64,000 nucleotides of DNA from Podospora comata (taxonomy: Eukaryota > Ascomycota > Sordariomycetes > Sordariales > Podosporaceae): assembly GCA_017354895.1 (NCBI GenBank), contig CP071494.1, positions 992,001 to 1,056,000 on the forward strand, given 5' to 3'. Positions within the stretch are counted from its first letter, which is position 1. Each line of letters starts with the position of its first letter. Shown piece by piece: positions 47,302 through 59,683 of the stretch. Under the pieces are notes generated by a model that did not search any database, was not told the origin of the DNA, and saw nothing but the letters and a program-made list of their open reading frames with translations. A program made the translations under genes and the position numbers.

Positions 47302-50300
47302 ATGGCCGACATCAAAATCGACGCCAAGGTCTTCCAGGAGCGCATCTCGCATTTTGTCAACGCCTGGAAGGCCGACAAGCGCTCCGGCGACGCGCTGTTC
47401 AATGGCGCCTCGTCCATCCTCATCCTGATGGGCAAGGTCACCGAGGAGCCCGAGCTCTACAAAAATAATGCCATGCACGTAAGTTTATCAACATTGCCCC
47501 GGATTGTAGCTTGCGCCGTCTGACAACAAGCTCTGCAGTTTTGGCTCCTCGGCTACGAGTTTCCAACAACATTGATGCTCCTAACTACCGATACCCTCTA
47601 CATACTCACGACTCAGAAGAAAGGTCAGCTTGATTGATCTCCGGCTCGATTGCCACCTGTTTGTGCGCTGACACTGCCTACAGCCAAATACCTGGACCAG
47701 ATCAAGGGCGGCCGGTTCCCCGTCGAGGTGCTTGTCAAGGGCAAGGACGCGGCCGAGAACGAGAGGCACTTCATCAAAATCACAGATGCCATCAAGGCAG
47801 CAGGGGTGAGTCATCACGCGCGTGAGTTCGTATGTCTGTTTTCGGAGCTAACGAGCCATGGTTACAGAAGAAGGTCGGTGTGCTTACCAAAGACACCTCC
47901 AGCGGCCCGTTCATCGATGAGTGGAAGAAGATTTATGCCGACAACTGCAAAGATGTGGAACAGGTCGAGATCGCTCCGGCACTCTCCACCGCTGCCTTCT
48001 CTGTGAAGGACGAGGCAGAGCTCCGCGCCATGCGTAGCTCATCCAAGGCCTGCGTGGCCCTTTTGACCCCGTACTTCCTCGACGAAATGTCCAACATCCT
48101 CGATCAAGACAAGAAGATCAAGCACAGCGCCTTGGCCGACAAGGTGTACAACAAATTGGAGGACGAGAATTTCTGGAAGTCTGTCCAGCTTCCCAATCGC
48201 CAGAAATTACCGAGCGATTTTGACCCAGAACAGCTTGACTGGGTCTTGGGTCCTATTGTGCAGAGCGGCGGAAAATTCGACCTCAAGTGGCAGCAGGACT
48301 CAGACGACGAGATCCTCCATCCTGGTATCATCATTGCGGCCATGGGCCTGAGATACAAGTCATACTGCTCGCAGATTGCCAGAACCTTTATGGTGGACCC
48401 CAACAAGTCCCAGGAGAGCAACTACAAGTTTTTGCTCTCTGTTCATAACATGATCCTGAAGGGGATCCGGGACGGGGTGGTGGTCAAGGATGTCTACTCC
48501 AAGGCTCTTGGCTTGATCAAATCAAAGAAGCCCGAGCTCGAGAAGCATTTCTTGAAGAATGTTGGCTACGGAATTGGTCTTGAGAACAAGGACCCCACTT
48601 TGGTTCTCAACGCCAAGAACCAAAGGACTCTGCGGGATGGCATGACACTTGTCATCACCACTGGATTCAGCGACATTCAGAACCCCAACCCACAGGATAA
48701 GAATAGTAAGACTTACTCCTTGGTTCTCACCGACACAGTCCGCGTCACCGCTGCAGAGCCAGTGGTGTTCACAGGCGAGGCTCCCGTGGAGGTTGATGCT
48801 ACCTCTTTCTTCTTCAAAGACGAGGATGAGGCTCAGCCAACCCCCAAAAAGGAAAAGAGAGACTCGCGAGTCGGTGCTGTTGCTACTAAGAACATCACTA
48901 GCACTCGCCTGCGCTCTGAACGCAACACGGCGGTGGATGACGACGCTGAAAAGAGGCGTCGCGCTCATCAAAAGGAACTTTCAGCAAAGAAGCAGGCCGA
49001 GGGTTTGGCCAAGTATGCCGAGTCCACGGCCGACCAAAACGGCGTAGAGGTGAAGAAGTTCAAGCGCTTCGAGTCGTACAAGCGCGATAACCAGTTCCCA
49101 CCCAAGGTCAGGGATATGGGCATTGTTATTGACCAAAAGAACGCCACCATCGTTCTGCCAGTGATGGGCAGACCCGTTCCGTTCCACGTCAATACCATCA
49201 AGAATGCCAGCAAGAGTGATGAAGGCGAGTGGTCATTCCTGCGCATCAACTTCCTGTCACCTGGTCAGGGTGTTGGACGCAAGGATGATCAGCCATTCGA
49301 GGATGCCTCGGCTCACTTCGTCAGAAGCTTGACCTTCCGTTCGACTGATGGTGATCGGTATACCGACATTGCCAACCAGATTGCCAACCTCAAGCGCGAG
49401 GCTGTCAAGAAGGAGCAGGAGAAGAAGGACCTGGAGGATGTTATCGAGCAGGACAAGCTGGTTGAGATAAGAAGTAAGAGGATTTCGCTTTTGACTACTG
49501 TGACTGCCACTAACCTGTGTTTCAGACCGCCGCCCCGCTGTTTTGGATAACGTCTTCATTCGGCCGGCCATGGAAGGCAAGCGTGTGCCAGGTAAGGTAG
49601 AGATTCACCAGAACGGTCTCCGCTACCAGTCACCATTGAGCACCACCCAACGTGTCGACATTCTCTTCTCCAACGTCCGCCACCTGTTTTTCCAGCCCTG
49701 CGAGCACGAGTTGATTGTTATCATCCACGTCCACCTCAAGGACCCCATCCTCTTCGGCAAGAAGAAGACCAAGGATGTGCAGTTTTATCGTGAAGCCACC
49801 GATATCCAGTTTGACGAAACCGGCAATAGGAAGCGGAAGTACAGGTATGGTGACGAGGACGAGTTCGAAGCCGAGCAGGAGGAGCGCCGTCGTCGCAACG
49901 AGCTCGATAGGCTGTTTAAGAGCTTTGCCGACAAGATAGCCGAAGCGGGCAAGAACGAGGGATTGGAAGTGGACATGCCGCTCCGCGAGATAGGATTCAA
50001 TGGCGTGCCCTTCCGTAGTAACGTGTACATCCAGCCCACGACCGAGTGTCTGATCCAGATCACGGAACCGCCATTCATGGTCATCACGCTGGACGACATT
50101 GAAATCGCCCATCTGGAACGTGTGCAATACGGTCTCAAGAACTTTGATCTGGTCTTTATCTTTAAGGACTTTACTCGACCGCCAGCGCACATCAACACCA
50201 TCCCGGTTGAGTCGCTCGAGGACGTGAAAGAGTTTCTGGACTCCGTTAACATCGCCTACTCGGAGGGTCCCCTGAACCTCAACTGGTCGGTCATCATGAA

Positions 50301-50637
50301 GACCGTCACGGCAGACACGCACCAGTTCTTTTTGGACGGCGGCTGGGGTTTCCTCCAGAACGACTCGGACGAGGAGGGCGGGTCTGACGAGGAGGAGGAG
50401 GAGTCGGCGTTTGAGATTAGCGAGTCGGAGCTGGATGTTGCCAGCGAGTCGAGCGAGGAGGACTCGGACTTTGACAGTAATGCGTCTGCCGAGGCTAGTG
50501 ATGAGGCGGAGATGTCTGATGAGGAGGAGGGGGAGGATTGGGATGAGCTGGAGAAGAAGGCGAGGAAGAGGGATAGGGAGAGTGGGTTGGAGGAGGAGGA
50601 TAATAAGAAGGGGGCCAAGAAGCAGAAGAGAAGGTAA
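47302..50637 (+). CDS. SPT16: FACT complex subunit SPT16
   Basis: Five exons: 47302-47478, 47539-47623, 47684-47805, 47868-49473 and 49526-50637, total 3102 bases and 1033 residues, matching the usual SPT16 length. The introns are 52-62 bases with GTAAGT, GTCAGC, GTGAGT and GTAAGA donors and CTGAC or CTAAC branch sites. Domains in order: an aminopeptidase-like N domain without catalytic metal site (about 1-450; [27 protein letters not shown]), a charged linker with a coiled coil ([20 protein letters not shown]), the SPT16/PH-like middle domain (from about 530; [10 protein letters not shown]), an RTT106-like double PH domain (about 665-930; [21 protein letters not shown]) and a highly acidic, Ser-rich tail ending in [10 protein letters not shown]. 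With POB3 it disassembles and reassembles nucleosomes ahead of and behind RNA and DNA polymerases. The assignment is secure. Confidence 0.97.
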
Positions 50638-51211
50638 ATTTGGATGGGGTAAAAGAGAGAGAGAAAGGGGAAAAGAAAAACTGGTGATGATGATGGTTTG
50701 GTCTTTTTTTTATTTTTCTTTTTTTATGGGGTCTTTAGCAGGTTATCGTCTATTGACTGGTCTATTTCTGTTGAAGGGATAGGGAAGGGGGGTACCAACA
50801 AAGTGTATATGTATTTTTCTAGACTTTTTCTTTTTAGTAAAAACGGAAAGGAAAGGTTTTTTTTCGTTGTCTTAATTTGATTACCTACCCTGTCACCCTT
50901 TTCTATCTTGTTGGACACAGAATGGCATGGCTGGGGTGGTCCAGGCAACAAGGCGATGAGTTGGCATCTTGGGGTTTGTATAGCAAGCAGCTTGCCTAGC
51001 TAGGTAGTGTTGGTTATTGTATGACTATTTTACATGAAATTTCCCTTCCCTCATTGTGACCATTATCGCCGTGGAGACCTATGTGCATGCAAAGTAAATC
51101 GTAAAAAGCAAATGGCCAGCAAATATAAACAGTCAGGTAATTACTACCATCCGTGAACAAGATTATCCACCAACATGTCAGCACCACAGAGATCTTGCTG
51201 TTCCAAATGTT
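50638..51211. other. Convergent 3' region between SPT16 and the OB-fold gene
   Basis: 574 bases with T-rich runs (50704-50725, 50855-50865) that fit SPT16 3'-end formation. Nothing else was recognised. Confidence 0.5.
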
Positions 51212-53151
51212 TCACCACTCCACACCCAGCACACACAACCTCCCAACCCTCGGCGACCACCCAAACGTCAGCGTCACTCTCGAATACAACAGCCGCTCCT
51301 CCACGTCCCTCAGCGAATCGTTATCAAGCCTAGTCAGCACCTTCCACGACTCATAACTCTGCTTTGCCACCACCTCCTGCGGCTGGAGATCATCAAACGG
51401 GTCGTCCAAATCATCCAGGTCGTCAAAGATGTCGTCTCCAAGGAAGAGCTTTTCGTACTCGATCTCAACACTGTCGCTTTTCTCCTTTTTGATGCTCACA
51501 TCACCATTGTCATCCCCGTTCTTGACAGCGACGACGCCTCCATCAGCGTGAGAGTCGTCGGCCAGTTCTGAAAACACATGCGTAAGCTGCGTGTGTACAG
51601 CTTCGGCTGGGGCAGTGTTGTTATTCCCGAATAGGAGTTCAGTCCACGCTCTATCACTCCAGATCAGTTTCCCTGCTGCCACGGAGCCGGCCTCGTCTGT
51701 CAAGGAGCCGATGATCTTTGGGTTGAGGGAGAGCTCGTGTGTTTTGAGGCAGTTTTTGCAGGTGGCGTTGGCGTTGTGGGAGTAGAGGGGGATGTTGCAG
51801 CTGAGCAGCAAAGGTGTCAGTATACTTGAGTGGAAGGGATGGGGGAGGTGATCAAGGGGTAAAATAAAGTGTAGGAAATGAGTTCACAAAAGGGTAAGTG
51901 AAGATGCGAGCCTACCATTCGAAGCAGCAGAGCTGCCGCTTCCTGCATTGCTCCACAATCGACACCCCCGTGATCAACAGGTTGAGTTTGCCTGTGAAAA
52001 CTACCTCTGGTACTTCGCGGACATACTCATCAATGTCTGCCAGCGTGTAGAGCGTCCGGCCAGGCCCGTGAATAGCAGCGTCAACATCCCAAATGTCAAC
52101 CGGGAAGGGGATATGGACGCTTTCTTTTTTCGTGCGAGCGGCAGCCATGTGTCGAAGCCAGTCAGCGTCCGGAAAGTCAGGGTCGACCTCGACCATAGAA
52201 CTCGATCCGATGCCAAGTTCCACCAGCCCATTGCTCCTGATAGAGTGCTTCAAGATTGGGTTGGTGATGAGAAGAATGGTCTGGTTGGCGACCCAGGATT
52301 TGGCCGAGGACACCTTGTCCTCCCAGAGTTTGAGCACACAGTTGTTGCATGTCTCGTCAAAGACTCGAACTTCGATCAACTCCAGATCTTTCTGCTTGTC
52401 CTTGGACCAAACCGTCAAACATGGGCCGGCACTGAAGACGCATACCAGAATATGGGCGTCCTGGTTGTCATCATACCCACTGCTGATGTAGGCTTTGAGA
52501 CTCATGAGACCAGGAACCTGAGATAAATTGATGAAGTTATCGTAGTTCAAAGGCACACGGCAAAGCTCGGTGGTGTCTTGCGATGGATTGGTTTCGTTGT
52601 GGAATCTGATACAGGATGTTGACCCTGCAGAGGGATGAATGGAGATCATCAACGAGACGAATGGGATTCGAAAATTAGAATACGCTACGTGTGCTGCCGA
52701 GTAATCGGCCACAAAGCCAGTCCAGACAGTTACGAGGGTGCCGAGTTTGAGAAAGTCCTGGTCAGAGCCCGAGCTTAGGAGTTTGAGCTGCCATGTATAT
52801 TAGAACTGACCATGTACTAATGCATAGGGTACTCACGAGGACAACGCCAGTGTCATCTTTGACGATCAGCGTGTGAAAGTTCTCTGGGAGCGCAGAGCGA
52901 CCTCTTCCTCTTCCATTTGTGGCGGCAGAAAAGTTCACGATCCTCGCCTTGAACCGAACCTTGGCAGGTCCAGGTTGAAGTTCAGCAATAGTGACTTCCT
53001 CGTAGACGCCCTTTGGTCGCCAGGATTGTGTAAGTGGTCGGCGAGCTGCCTCAATCTCGGCCTGCGTAAAGGCCTCGTTCTCAGGATTGTGAGGTTTGCA
53101 AGACCTAGAGGGGGTCGAGTCTTTGTGGTAGAAGGATTGTATCGACGACAT
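51212..53151 (-). CDS. RPA1/MEIOB-like OB-fold single-stranded-DNA-binding protein
   Basis: Three exons on the minus strand, 53151-52837, 52787-51916 and 51800-51212, give 591 residues. Introns of 49 and 115 bases carry GTGAGT or GTAGGC donors and CTAAT or CTGAC branch sites. The start is the ATG at 53151 (MSSIQSFYHKD); the frame opens further upstream but has no family-like sequence there. Seen: an N-terminal OB-like segment (VTIAELQPGPAKVRFKAR, about 55-170), a middle OB segment (LIEVRVFDETC, LKLWEDKV, SWVANQTILLITNP) resembling RPA70 DNA-binding domain B, and a C-terminal OB with a CCFECC...CKNC zinc-ribbon-like cluster at the second splice junction, then LNPKIIGSLTDEAGSVAAGKLIWSD (quoted in part: SLTDEAGSVAAGKLIWSD). 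The tail is acidic (DDIFDDLDDLDDPFDD). This layout matches RPA1 and its meiotic paralogue MEIOB; it is too divergent for canonical RPA1. A meiotic role is inferred. Confidence 0.75.
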
Positions 53152-53559
53152 GGTTTGTGTATGACGGCAGCTAACGGCCTTGCACGAATACAATTGGTAA
53201 GGATGCCGACAAAATGATATTAAGGTATAAGAGTGAGCACAATGCTCTTGGAATTGGTGAAAATGCTGTGTGGGTTTCCCATGAAGCAGGGCCACATAAG
53301 CCCTGCCCGTGTGCTCCTTCCTCGCCTTCTCATAATCTCAGTAGGCCCTTCCTCGCCCTCTCATCCGGAATTCCAGGAGCTCCTTCCGCCTCGCAAGCTA
53401 GGCAGGCACATAACATCACTCAAGTTTCCGACTTTTTGGGAAGGGACGAGGGTAAGTCCACATGAAACAGAAACCTCGAACTTGTCACGTTCAACGCTAG
53501 GTAAGTGTTCTACACTAATGTTGACCCCTAAACTCCATCCCAAATCCCCCGACAAATGC
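53152..53559. other. Promoter of the OB-fold gene and 3' region of the CoA ligase
   Basis: Both flanking genes are on the minus strand, 408 bases apart, so this must contain the ligase 3' UTR and the OB-gene promoter. No gene was seen. Confidence 0.5.
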
Positions 53560-55355
53560 TCAAGCCAGCTTGGACGCCTTGGGCGCACTGTCGCCCACCT
53601 CCTTCGCCGCACGCTCCCGCAGAATCTTGCGGAGAATCTTGCCAGACTAAAATCATCGTCAATATTCATCTTCATCGATGTGGGATATGATTCACTTACC
53701 GGATTCTTTGGAATCTCGGCCACAAACACAACACCACCCTTTAACCGCTTATAACGAGTAACCTTGCCCTCCATCCACTTGGCAACGTCCTGCTCCGAAG
53801 CCTTCGATGTTGGATTCCGCACAATGTACGCCCGCGGCAGCTCTTCACCGTTGATCGTTACACCAATAACAGCAGCATCATTCACGTCTGGGTTCTCAAG
53901 AAGAAGAGCCTCCAGCTCTGCTGGTGCAACCTGGTTACCCTTGACCTTGATCAGCTCCTTGGAGCGGTCCACGATGTGGAAGATACCACCGGGCTCATAC
54001 TTCTCCACGTACGAGATGTCACCGGTCTTGAGCCAACGAGTCCCATCGCCGTCGACCACGATAGTATCGGCAGTCTGTTCAGGCTTGTTCCAATAGCCAC
54101 GCATCAGTGTGGGACCCGACACCCAGAGTTCACCTCGCTCGCCAGCCTTGGTGATTTCTGTCTTTCCATCCAGAGACATGAGCTTTGCCTTACAGTTGGG
54201 GTTCATCTCACCCACACCACCGGAGGAACCCTCGGTGCTGTTAGGATCCCAGGCCATTGCCGTGCAGGTGACCTCGGTCATTCCCCATCCCTGGCGGATG
54301 TAGTCGGCATTTGGAAGCATCTTTTCAACTTCTCTGGCGACCTCAAGGCCCAACGGGGCCGCTCCAGATCCTATGCTCTCGATACTGGAAAGGTCGAACT
54401 TCTTGGCCGCAGGGTGCTTCGCAAAGGCGATGACGATTGGGGGTACGCAAGCCAGGGTGGTGATGCGAAACTTTTGGATATACGTGAGAAGCTTCACAAA
54501 ATCAAAGCCTTGCATGATGTATACTGGGGTACGGAGGTACGGCATGGTGGCGACGAAGTATGTCTGACCGTATGCGTGATAGAGTGGAAGGAAGCAGACC
54601 ATCCGGGCTCGCTTCTGCTTCTCTTCGAATTGGGGATCCAGGTTGTTGATGTAGACGACGCCGACACTGTTGGCAACATAGGAGTAATGAGTGATCATGA
54701 CACCCTTGGGCACTCCCGTCGTCCCGCTGCTGTAGTTAAGGCAGCAGAGAGTGTTCTCTGGGTCAGCAGGCTCCTGCCACGACCACTTCTCAGCCTGTGA
54801 GCGATTGCCAACAAGCAGCTCAGTCCAGTGTCGGGCCCCTTCCGCCTTCCCCTGAACACCTGGGCTCGGGTTCGTGGAAGCAATCAACTCGGGAGCGACA
54901 GGGGTGTTGCCGCCAAGGATGAAGACGCGATCTCTGGGCAGTCCGGCCTCCTTTGCCGCTTCGAGGCCCGTCTTCAGAGCTGCCTCGGCAACAAACATGT
55001 AACTGGCGCCACTATCGCGAAGCTGATAGGCGAGTTCTCTTGTCACCATGGTTGGGTTGGCACCAGTGAAGATGCCACCCGCCATGAGAACGCCGAGGAA
55101 AATCGAGGGGAAGAAAATGTTGTTGCCCGAGAAGATCAAGACTCGTTCGCCAGTCTTCAAGCCGGCCTTTTGCAGGCCCAGGGCCACCCTCTTCGAGAGG
55201 AGTCGGTAGTCACTGAGGGTGATGTAGTTGCTGTCGGGGTTCTCGGGGTCGATGAACGACTTTGTATCCGCGAGAGGTTCGGTTGCTGAGCCAAAGATCC
55301 ATTTCTGTAGGGAGCTGCGTGGAATATCAACCGTCCATCTTGAGTTGATCACCAT
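53560..55355 (-). CDS. 4-coumarate-CoA-ligase-like acyl-CoA synthetase
   Basis: Two exons on the minus strand, 55355-53700 and 53646-53560, give 580 residues. The 53-base intron (GTAAGT, acceptor TTTTAG) splits the A10 motif as KNP|SGKILRKILRE, the lysine that closes the adenylate site. Other adenylation motifs: P-loop SSGTTGVPKG (209-218), FLPLYHAYGQ (A4), RQGWGMTEVT (A5), GELWVSGPTLMRGYWN (A7), and TGDISYVEKYEPGGIFHIVDR with KELIKVKGNQVAPAELE (A8). It should activate a carboxylic acid, such as a fatty or aromatic acid, to its CoA thioester through an acyl-adenylate. Substrate cannot be assigned. The chain ends ASKLA: the tripeptide SKL of a peroxisomal signal is present but is followed by one extra Ala, so strict PTS1 is lost. 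Related fungal enzymes are often peroxisomal. Confidence 0.92.
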
Positions 55356-56599
55356 TTTGGGCGGTTACTGGTTGGCTATGGGTCGGAGTTCGAGTAACAA
55401 AAGGAGGAGGAGAACGGTTAAAGGAACGGTGAGGAGGACGGAAGGTGAGCCGAACGCCAATATGTATAAACGCCAAAATGATTCACGGTATCCACTCGCA
55501 ATGTTCTTGAAGCAATCCGATGAAGTTGTGCAACTTGACCGGGGGGGAGGGGGCAGCTGGGTTTATTAACGAGGAACGGGTTGACCGCCCGCCACGGAAC
55601 ACGTTTGTCGAGGGCCCCTAATAAATACCCCAACTTGGTGTATGTCTGGTTCGGACGGGACGGTGGGCTAGGGAGACGTTCGCCGGTTCGCCCGAGATCC
55701 GTCTTGTTTCCATGACTCTCATATTCGAGGGAAAGGGACGAGCTGAGGGGAGCTATGGTCGGCTTCCCTACAAAGGTGGGGGTGCACAGAAGTGCCAGAG
55801 ATCTGGAGGAAGTGGAAGCTTGGAGCTTCAACATCCTGGAAGGTGCTGTGACTAGGAAAATTATTGATGTTGCGATTGGACGCCTTTGTTGGAGAAGGAG
55901 GATGGCGATTGGGGGAGCGGGACCCCATCCCCGCGTTTTGCAAGGACCAGCTTCCCCGCAGAATGAATGGATACCGAGGTTCGAGACCGATTTGGCGACA
56001 CGGAGCAAGACGGTGTTAGATTGGGGAGTGTTTGCCTAGGTATGGATAGACAGATAGATGTCTCTGTCAGGATCGCGATTATGGAAGAGGGGGAAACTCG
56101 AAGTCAATCTTCGGGAATGTTCCGACGTTGTCGGCTGGTGGCCGTTATGTTCGACATCGCATCACCTTCCGCCACTGCATCTTGGATGTTGCTCGCCGTG
56201 GACGAGAGCTTTATATCGGTTTGGTTACAGCAAATATATGGTGATTGGAAGCCAAGTTGACTTGGCTGCACGACCGTCCCTCTTTGGTTGAGGGTTGTCG
56301 CTAGCCGACAAGTCTACGCCAAACCTCGGATTTTCAACTCGAGATATCTGAAAGGGTCCGTCCCATTTGTTACACAAGATCCCTATTTGCCCTAACACAG
56401 ACCGAGCCACAGGAACCGGAGTCAGACGTTGGCACACCGTTGTAGCCAGCGCAGGATGATTGTTGGTTGCTGGTCATGGAGCTTAAATCCACGTCCAGTC
56501 TCAAAACAGTCTCAAAATTATAACGTGCAAATGCTGACTACAAGTCAAAGAGTAGACACAGTATGTGTCTGGTGTCAAAAAAAGTTGGAAAAAGTAATC
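55356..56599. other. Upstream region of the CoA ligase, to tRNA-Ser
   Basis: 1.24 kb. The left part should be the ligase promoter. Open frames here lack any family motif and have no splice support, so none is called. T runs near 56579-56595 (on the minus strand) are used by the tRNA gene as terminator. Confidence 0.5.
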
Positions 56600-56681
56600 C
56601 GACGTGGGCCTGATTCGAACAGACGCTCCCGAAGGAACAAGATTTCTAGTCTTGCGCATTAGACCACTCTGCCACCACGCC
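56600..56681 (-). tRNA. tRNA-Ser (AGA)
   Basis: 82 bases on the minus strand. The acceptor GGCGTGG (56681-56675) pairs with CCACGTC (56607-56601), one G-T pair; discriminator G as expected for serine. The anticodon stem CAAGA/TCTTG encloses CT-AGA-AA. The long variable arm (TTCCTTCGGGAGC) is class II, as in serine tRNAs. The T arm GTCTG-TTCGAAT-CAGGC is canonical. There is no intron. Downstream on the minus strand are two T runs that can terminate Pol III. Confidence 0.96.
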
Positions 56682-56822
56682 TTGTTGATATTCACGTGAC
56701 TGAAATAGCACTTATGTATATCGGAAGTAGCCTGCATCGACATCGCCTCTTTGCATCAACCTCCTTTCCAGTCATCTTCAAAAACAACACATTCTTTTCC
56801 ACCCCTCCATTCACATCTCAAA

Positions 56823-59560
56823 TCACATCAATGCCCAAAGTCCACACACCCCCGCCACCCCCAGTGTCAACCCTCCCACAATCACCCTCCCACCCCCGGA
56901 GTCATCACCACCACCCCCGTCCCCTCCCACCCCGTCATCAAGAAAATACGCAGCTAATACACCCCCCCAACCGCCAGAAACATCCCCCTGCCTCACCAAA
57001 CCAACCTGCTCACCATCCCTATAAACCATATTCTCCACACTTTTACTCCCCATAGAAAACCACCTCACCCCTTCCATCGTCCCCCTGACAAAAACCATAT
57101 TCGTCTGACAAACCCCACCCGTCCCCTCACACTGCGGATCATCCCACAAGTTATCATCCATCCCGTTGAAAAACACCCACATTGCCGACCCGTGGATGGT
57201 TGTATCGGTCACGTTGTCGAGGTACGCTCCCCAGGCGCGGAAGCACCTGTCATCACCACCCTTTCCTTGTTTCTCACAATGATGAAATGCTACCTCTCCC
57301 TCCCATGGCCCCGGAGCTCGCAAGGAAGTACCCTGACCCTGCCAGTAAGGTGATTCAGTCTGCTGCCCTATCACCAGAACATCTCTCGTGTCGAAGAAGC
57401 CGTATTGATACAGTACGCAGTGTTCGAAGCTCGTTCCGATCATGGTTACCGGCCCCGAGGTGTGGGGGATGGTCAACCCGCGACCAACGGCTATGTTTTG
57501 CGCTGGGGCGTTGGGGATCACATCCAGGGCATGGTCGGCTGCCCAGCCCCAGATGTTTTCTAGATAGATGTTTGACGCTGTCGAGGTGATATCCAACAAG
57601 GTGTGCGCGGCGAGGCAGGTTGATGGGTTTGGGTTGGAGCAGGAATCGGTGATGGTTGTGTCGATGCTGCCTCCTACTCTCAGCACGACAGACCAGAGGG
57701 AGACATCGGGGAGGGAGATTTGCAGGAGGGTGGCGCCGGGGGAGATTTCTTGGACTGAAATGAGGATGTCAGATAGCTCTACTGGGCCAGTGACATCGGA
57801 GTTGGGGGGAGCGGCGATGTGGACGACTGGTTGGGGGGAGGAGGGGTTGGAGAAAAAGGAACCGGTGCCGGAGATGGTGGATAGGACTTCGCCGACGAGG
57901 CGGGTGTTTGGTGGGATCAGGATGGTTGAGCGGGTGAGGTAAATGCCTCGGGGGAAGAGGACCACGGTGTTGCAGCCGGGGGTGGATGCTTTGGCGAGGA
58001 TAGCGCTGATGGAGGGGCCGTCGTCGTGGGTGTTGTCTCCGTAGACGGGGTGGGAGGGGTCGGATCTGATGTTGATTATTTGGGAGGGAGAGAACGAGGT
58101 GTATTGCGGCAGGGGTTTGGTGAGGTAGGTTCCTTCTGGGGTAACGAGGGAGGGCTGCCGGGGGGCAGGGTAGGTTCTGGGTTCTTGAGAGTCATTAGGC
58201 GATCTGGAGTGAGTCTTTGTCAGTTGTGTTCTTTATCACATCCCCCCCTTCCACCTTTCCACCTCTTCTTTTCAGATCAACAAACAGAAAAGACTCACCT
58301 AATCCCCATAACCCACACCTGCCCCCTTTTCACATTTCCCCTCAGTAACACCTCCCCATCCCCAGTTCTAACAGCCACATTCTCTCCACCACCAACCTCA
58401 ACCCAATCCAACACCACCCCCTGCCCCCTGTCTCTCACCGTCACTCCCGTCTCACATTCCCTGAAAACAGTATCAACAACCGACACCCCCCCAACCACCT
58501 CCCCCTTTTGCCATTCTCCCCCCCTTAAATCCAACCCAATCCCACACCCCTCAATTTCCGCCCCTATGATGCTAACCACATACCCCCTCTTCACCCTAAT
58601 TCCCACCTCCGCCCCCTTAACCTTCACCCCCTTTAACGTGTATTGCTGATTATTTATTTCCAACCCTATCTGTCCGCCCTCAACCATCACCTCACTAACA
58701 ACCTTCCCCGACCCACCCCCAAAATCCATCGCCACCCCCCTATGCCTCACCCCCTCACCCCTCGGCATCACAATCTTGATGTTGGAGAGACTACTCCCCT
58801 GACTTACACTCCATTCGATCCCCCCTGTGACGCTGGTTACCACCATCTCCAACACAGGGAACAGTGAAACGACTTACTAGCTGCCGTCTCTTTCGGTACA
58901 GCAGTCATATCAACCACCACATTGCGGAGGGCGATATAAAAGTTCTTGTTGGCGCTGCCTTGGCCTTGGTAGGGATCGTAACCAAGCACCACCCTACAAA
59001 CACAAGTTCATCAGCTCTTCTCCGCCAGCAAAATCGGAGTAACCCCATGACAGAACAAGAAATAAACAAGTGCCAGCCACCAGCAAGAGCAAGTCACCCA
59101 CTCACGGCTGTGTCCCCAATTCCGGGGCCGCCTTCAACACCGTCTCCCCAAACACCCCCGGACTCCCGACAAGATAAGTCGACACCAATAACCGCACCGG
59201 CTCCGTAATCAGATAAACCCCCGGGGGCAGCGAGACATAAGCCGGGAGGGTAGTAACAGTATTGTTCGCCCTGTTCCCGGCTGATACCGCCGCATTGATG
59301 CCCTCACTGCTCGACTTCCCCCCCGTCGGATCAGCCCCAAACTCGACCACGTCCCGATAATACTCGTATGCCTGATCTCCAGCGTAGTAGGGTGTACTCC
59401 CGTTTCGGGACATCGAGGCACGCCACCATTTTGGTGGTGGGTGCTGCTCTTCACCCCCAGAGTGACAATCCTGTCGTTTGTGATGAGCAACAACAGCATC
59501 ACCAGCTACTACTGATGAGGAGAAAGATGGGAGGAGGATTAACACGAGGAGAGTTTTCAT
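56823..59560 (-). CDS. GH55 beta-1,3-glucanase with probable GPI anchor
   Basis: Four exons on the minus strand, 59560-59106, 58993-58878, 58824-58299 and 58203-56823, give 825 residues. Introns of 112, 53 and 95 bases have GTGAGT or GTAAGT donors. Residues 1-19 form a signal peptide (MKTLLVLILLPSFSSSVVA). Two pectate-lyase-like beta-helix modules follow: the first begins YYRDVVEFGADPTGGKSS (about 67), the second IINIRSDPSHPVYGDNTHDD (about 400), the paired layout of family GH55 exo- or endo-1,3-beta-glucanases. The C terminus has a Gly/Asp-rich spacer and a hydrophobic tail (VIVGGLTLGVAGVCGLWALM), as for GPI attachment. Role: hydrolysis of 1,3-beta-glucan, here probably on the cell's own wall. 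The third-exon acceptor choice (CACAG, making AARGIEW) was made on phase; one nearby acceptor is out of frame. Confidence 0.87.
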
Positions 59561-59571
59561 TGTTGATCACC

Positions 59572-59610
<39 letters not shown>
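59572..59610 (+). repeat. (GAT)13 array in the GH55 leader
   Basis: Thirteen GAT units end 12 bases before the GH55 ATG on the other strand (read there as ATC repeats), so they lie in its 5' leader. Confidence 0.92.
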
Positions 59611-59683
59611 CCGGTTGAAGTGGAAATTGAAAAGTCGAGTGTCTTGACTACCGCATTGTTGTAGGTGAGTAAAGCTGTAGCTG

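Noticed and set aside
55418-56008. Minus-strand open frame of 196 codons upstream of the CoA ligase
   Set aside because: No family motif and no plausible splice structure. It is treated as chance.
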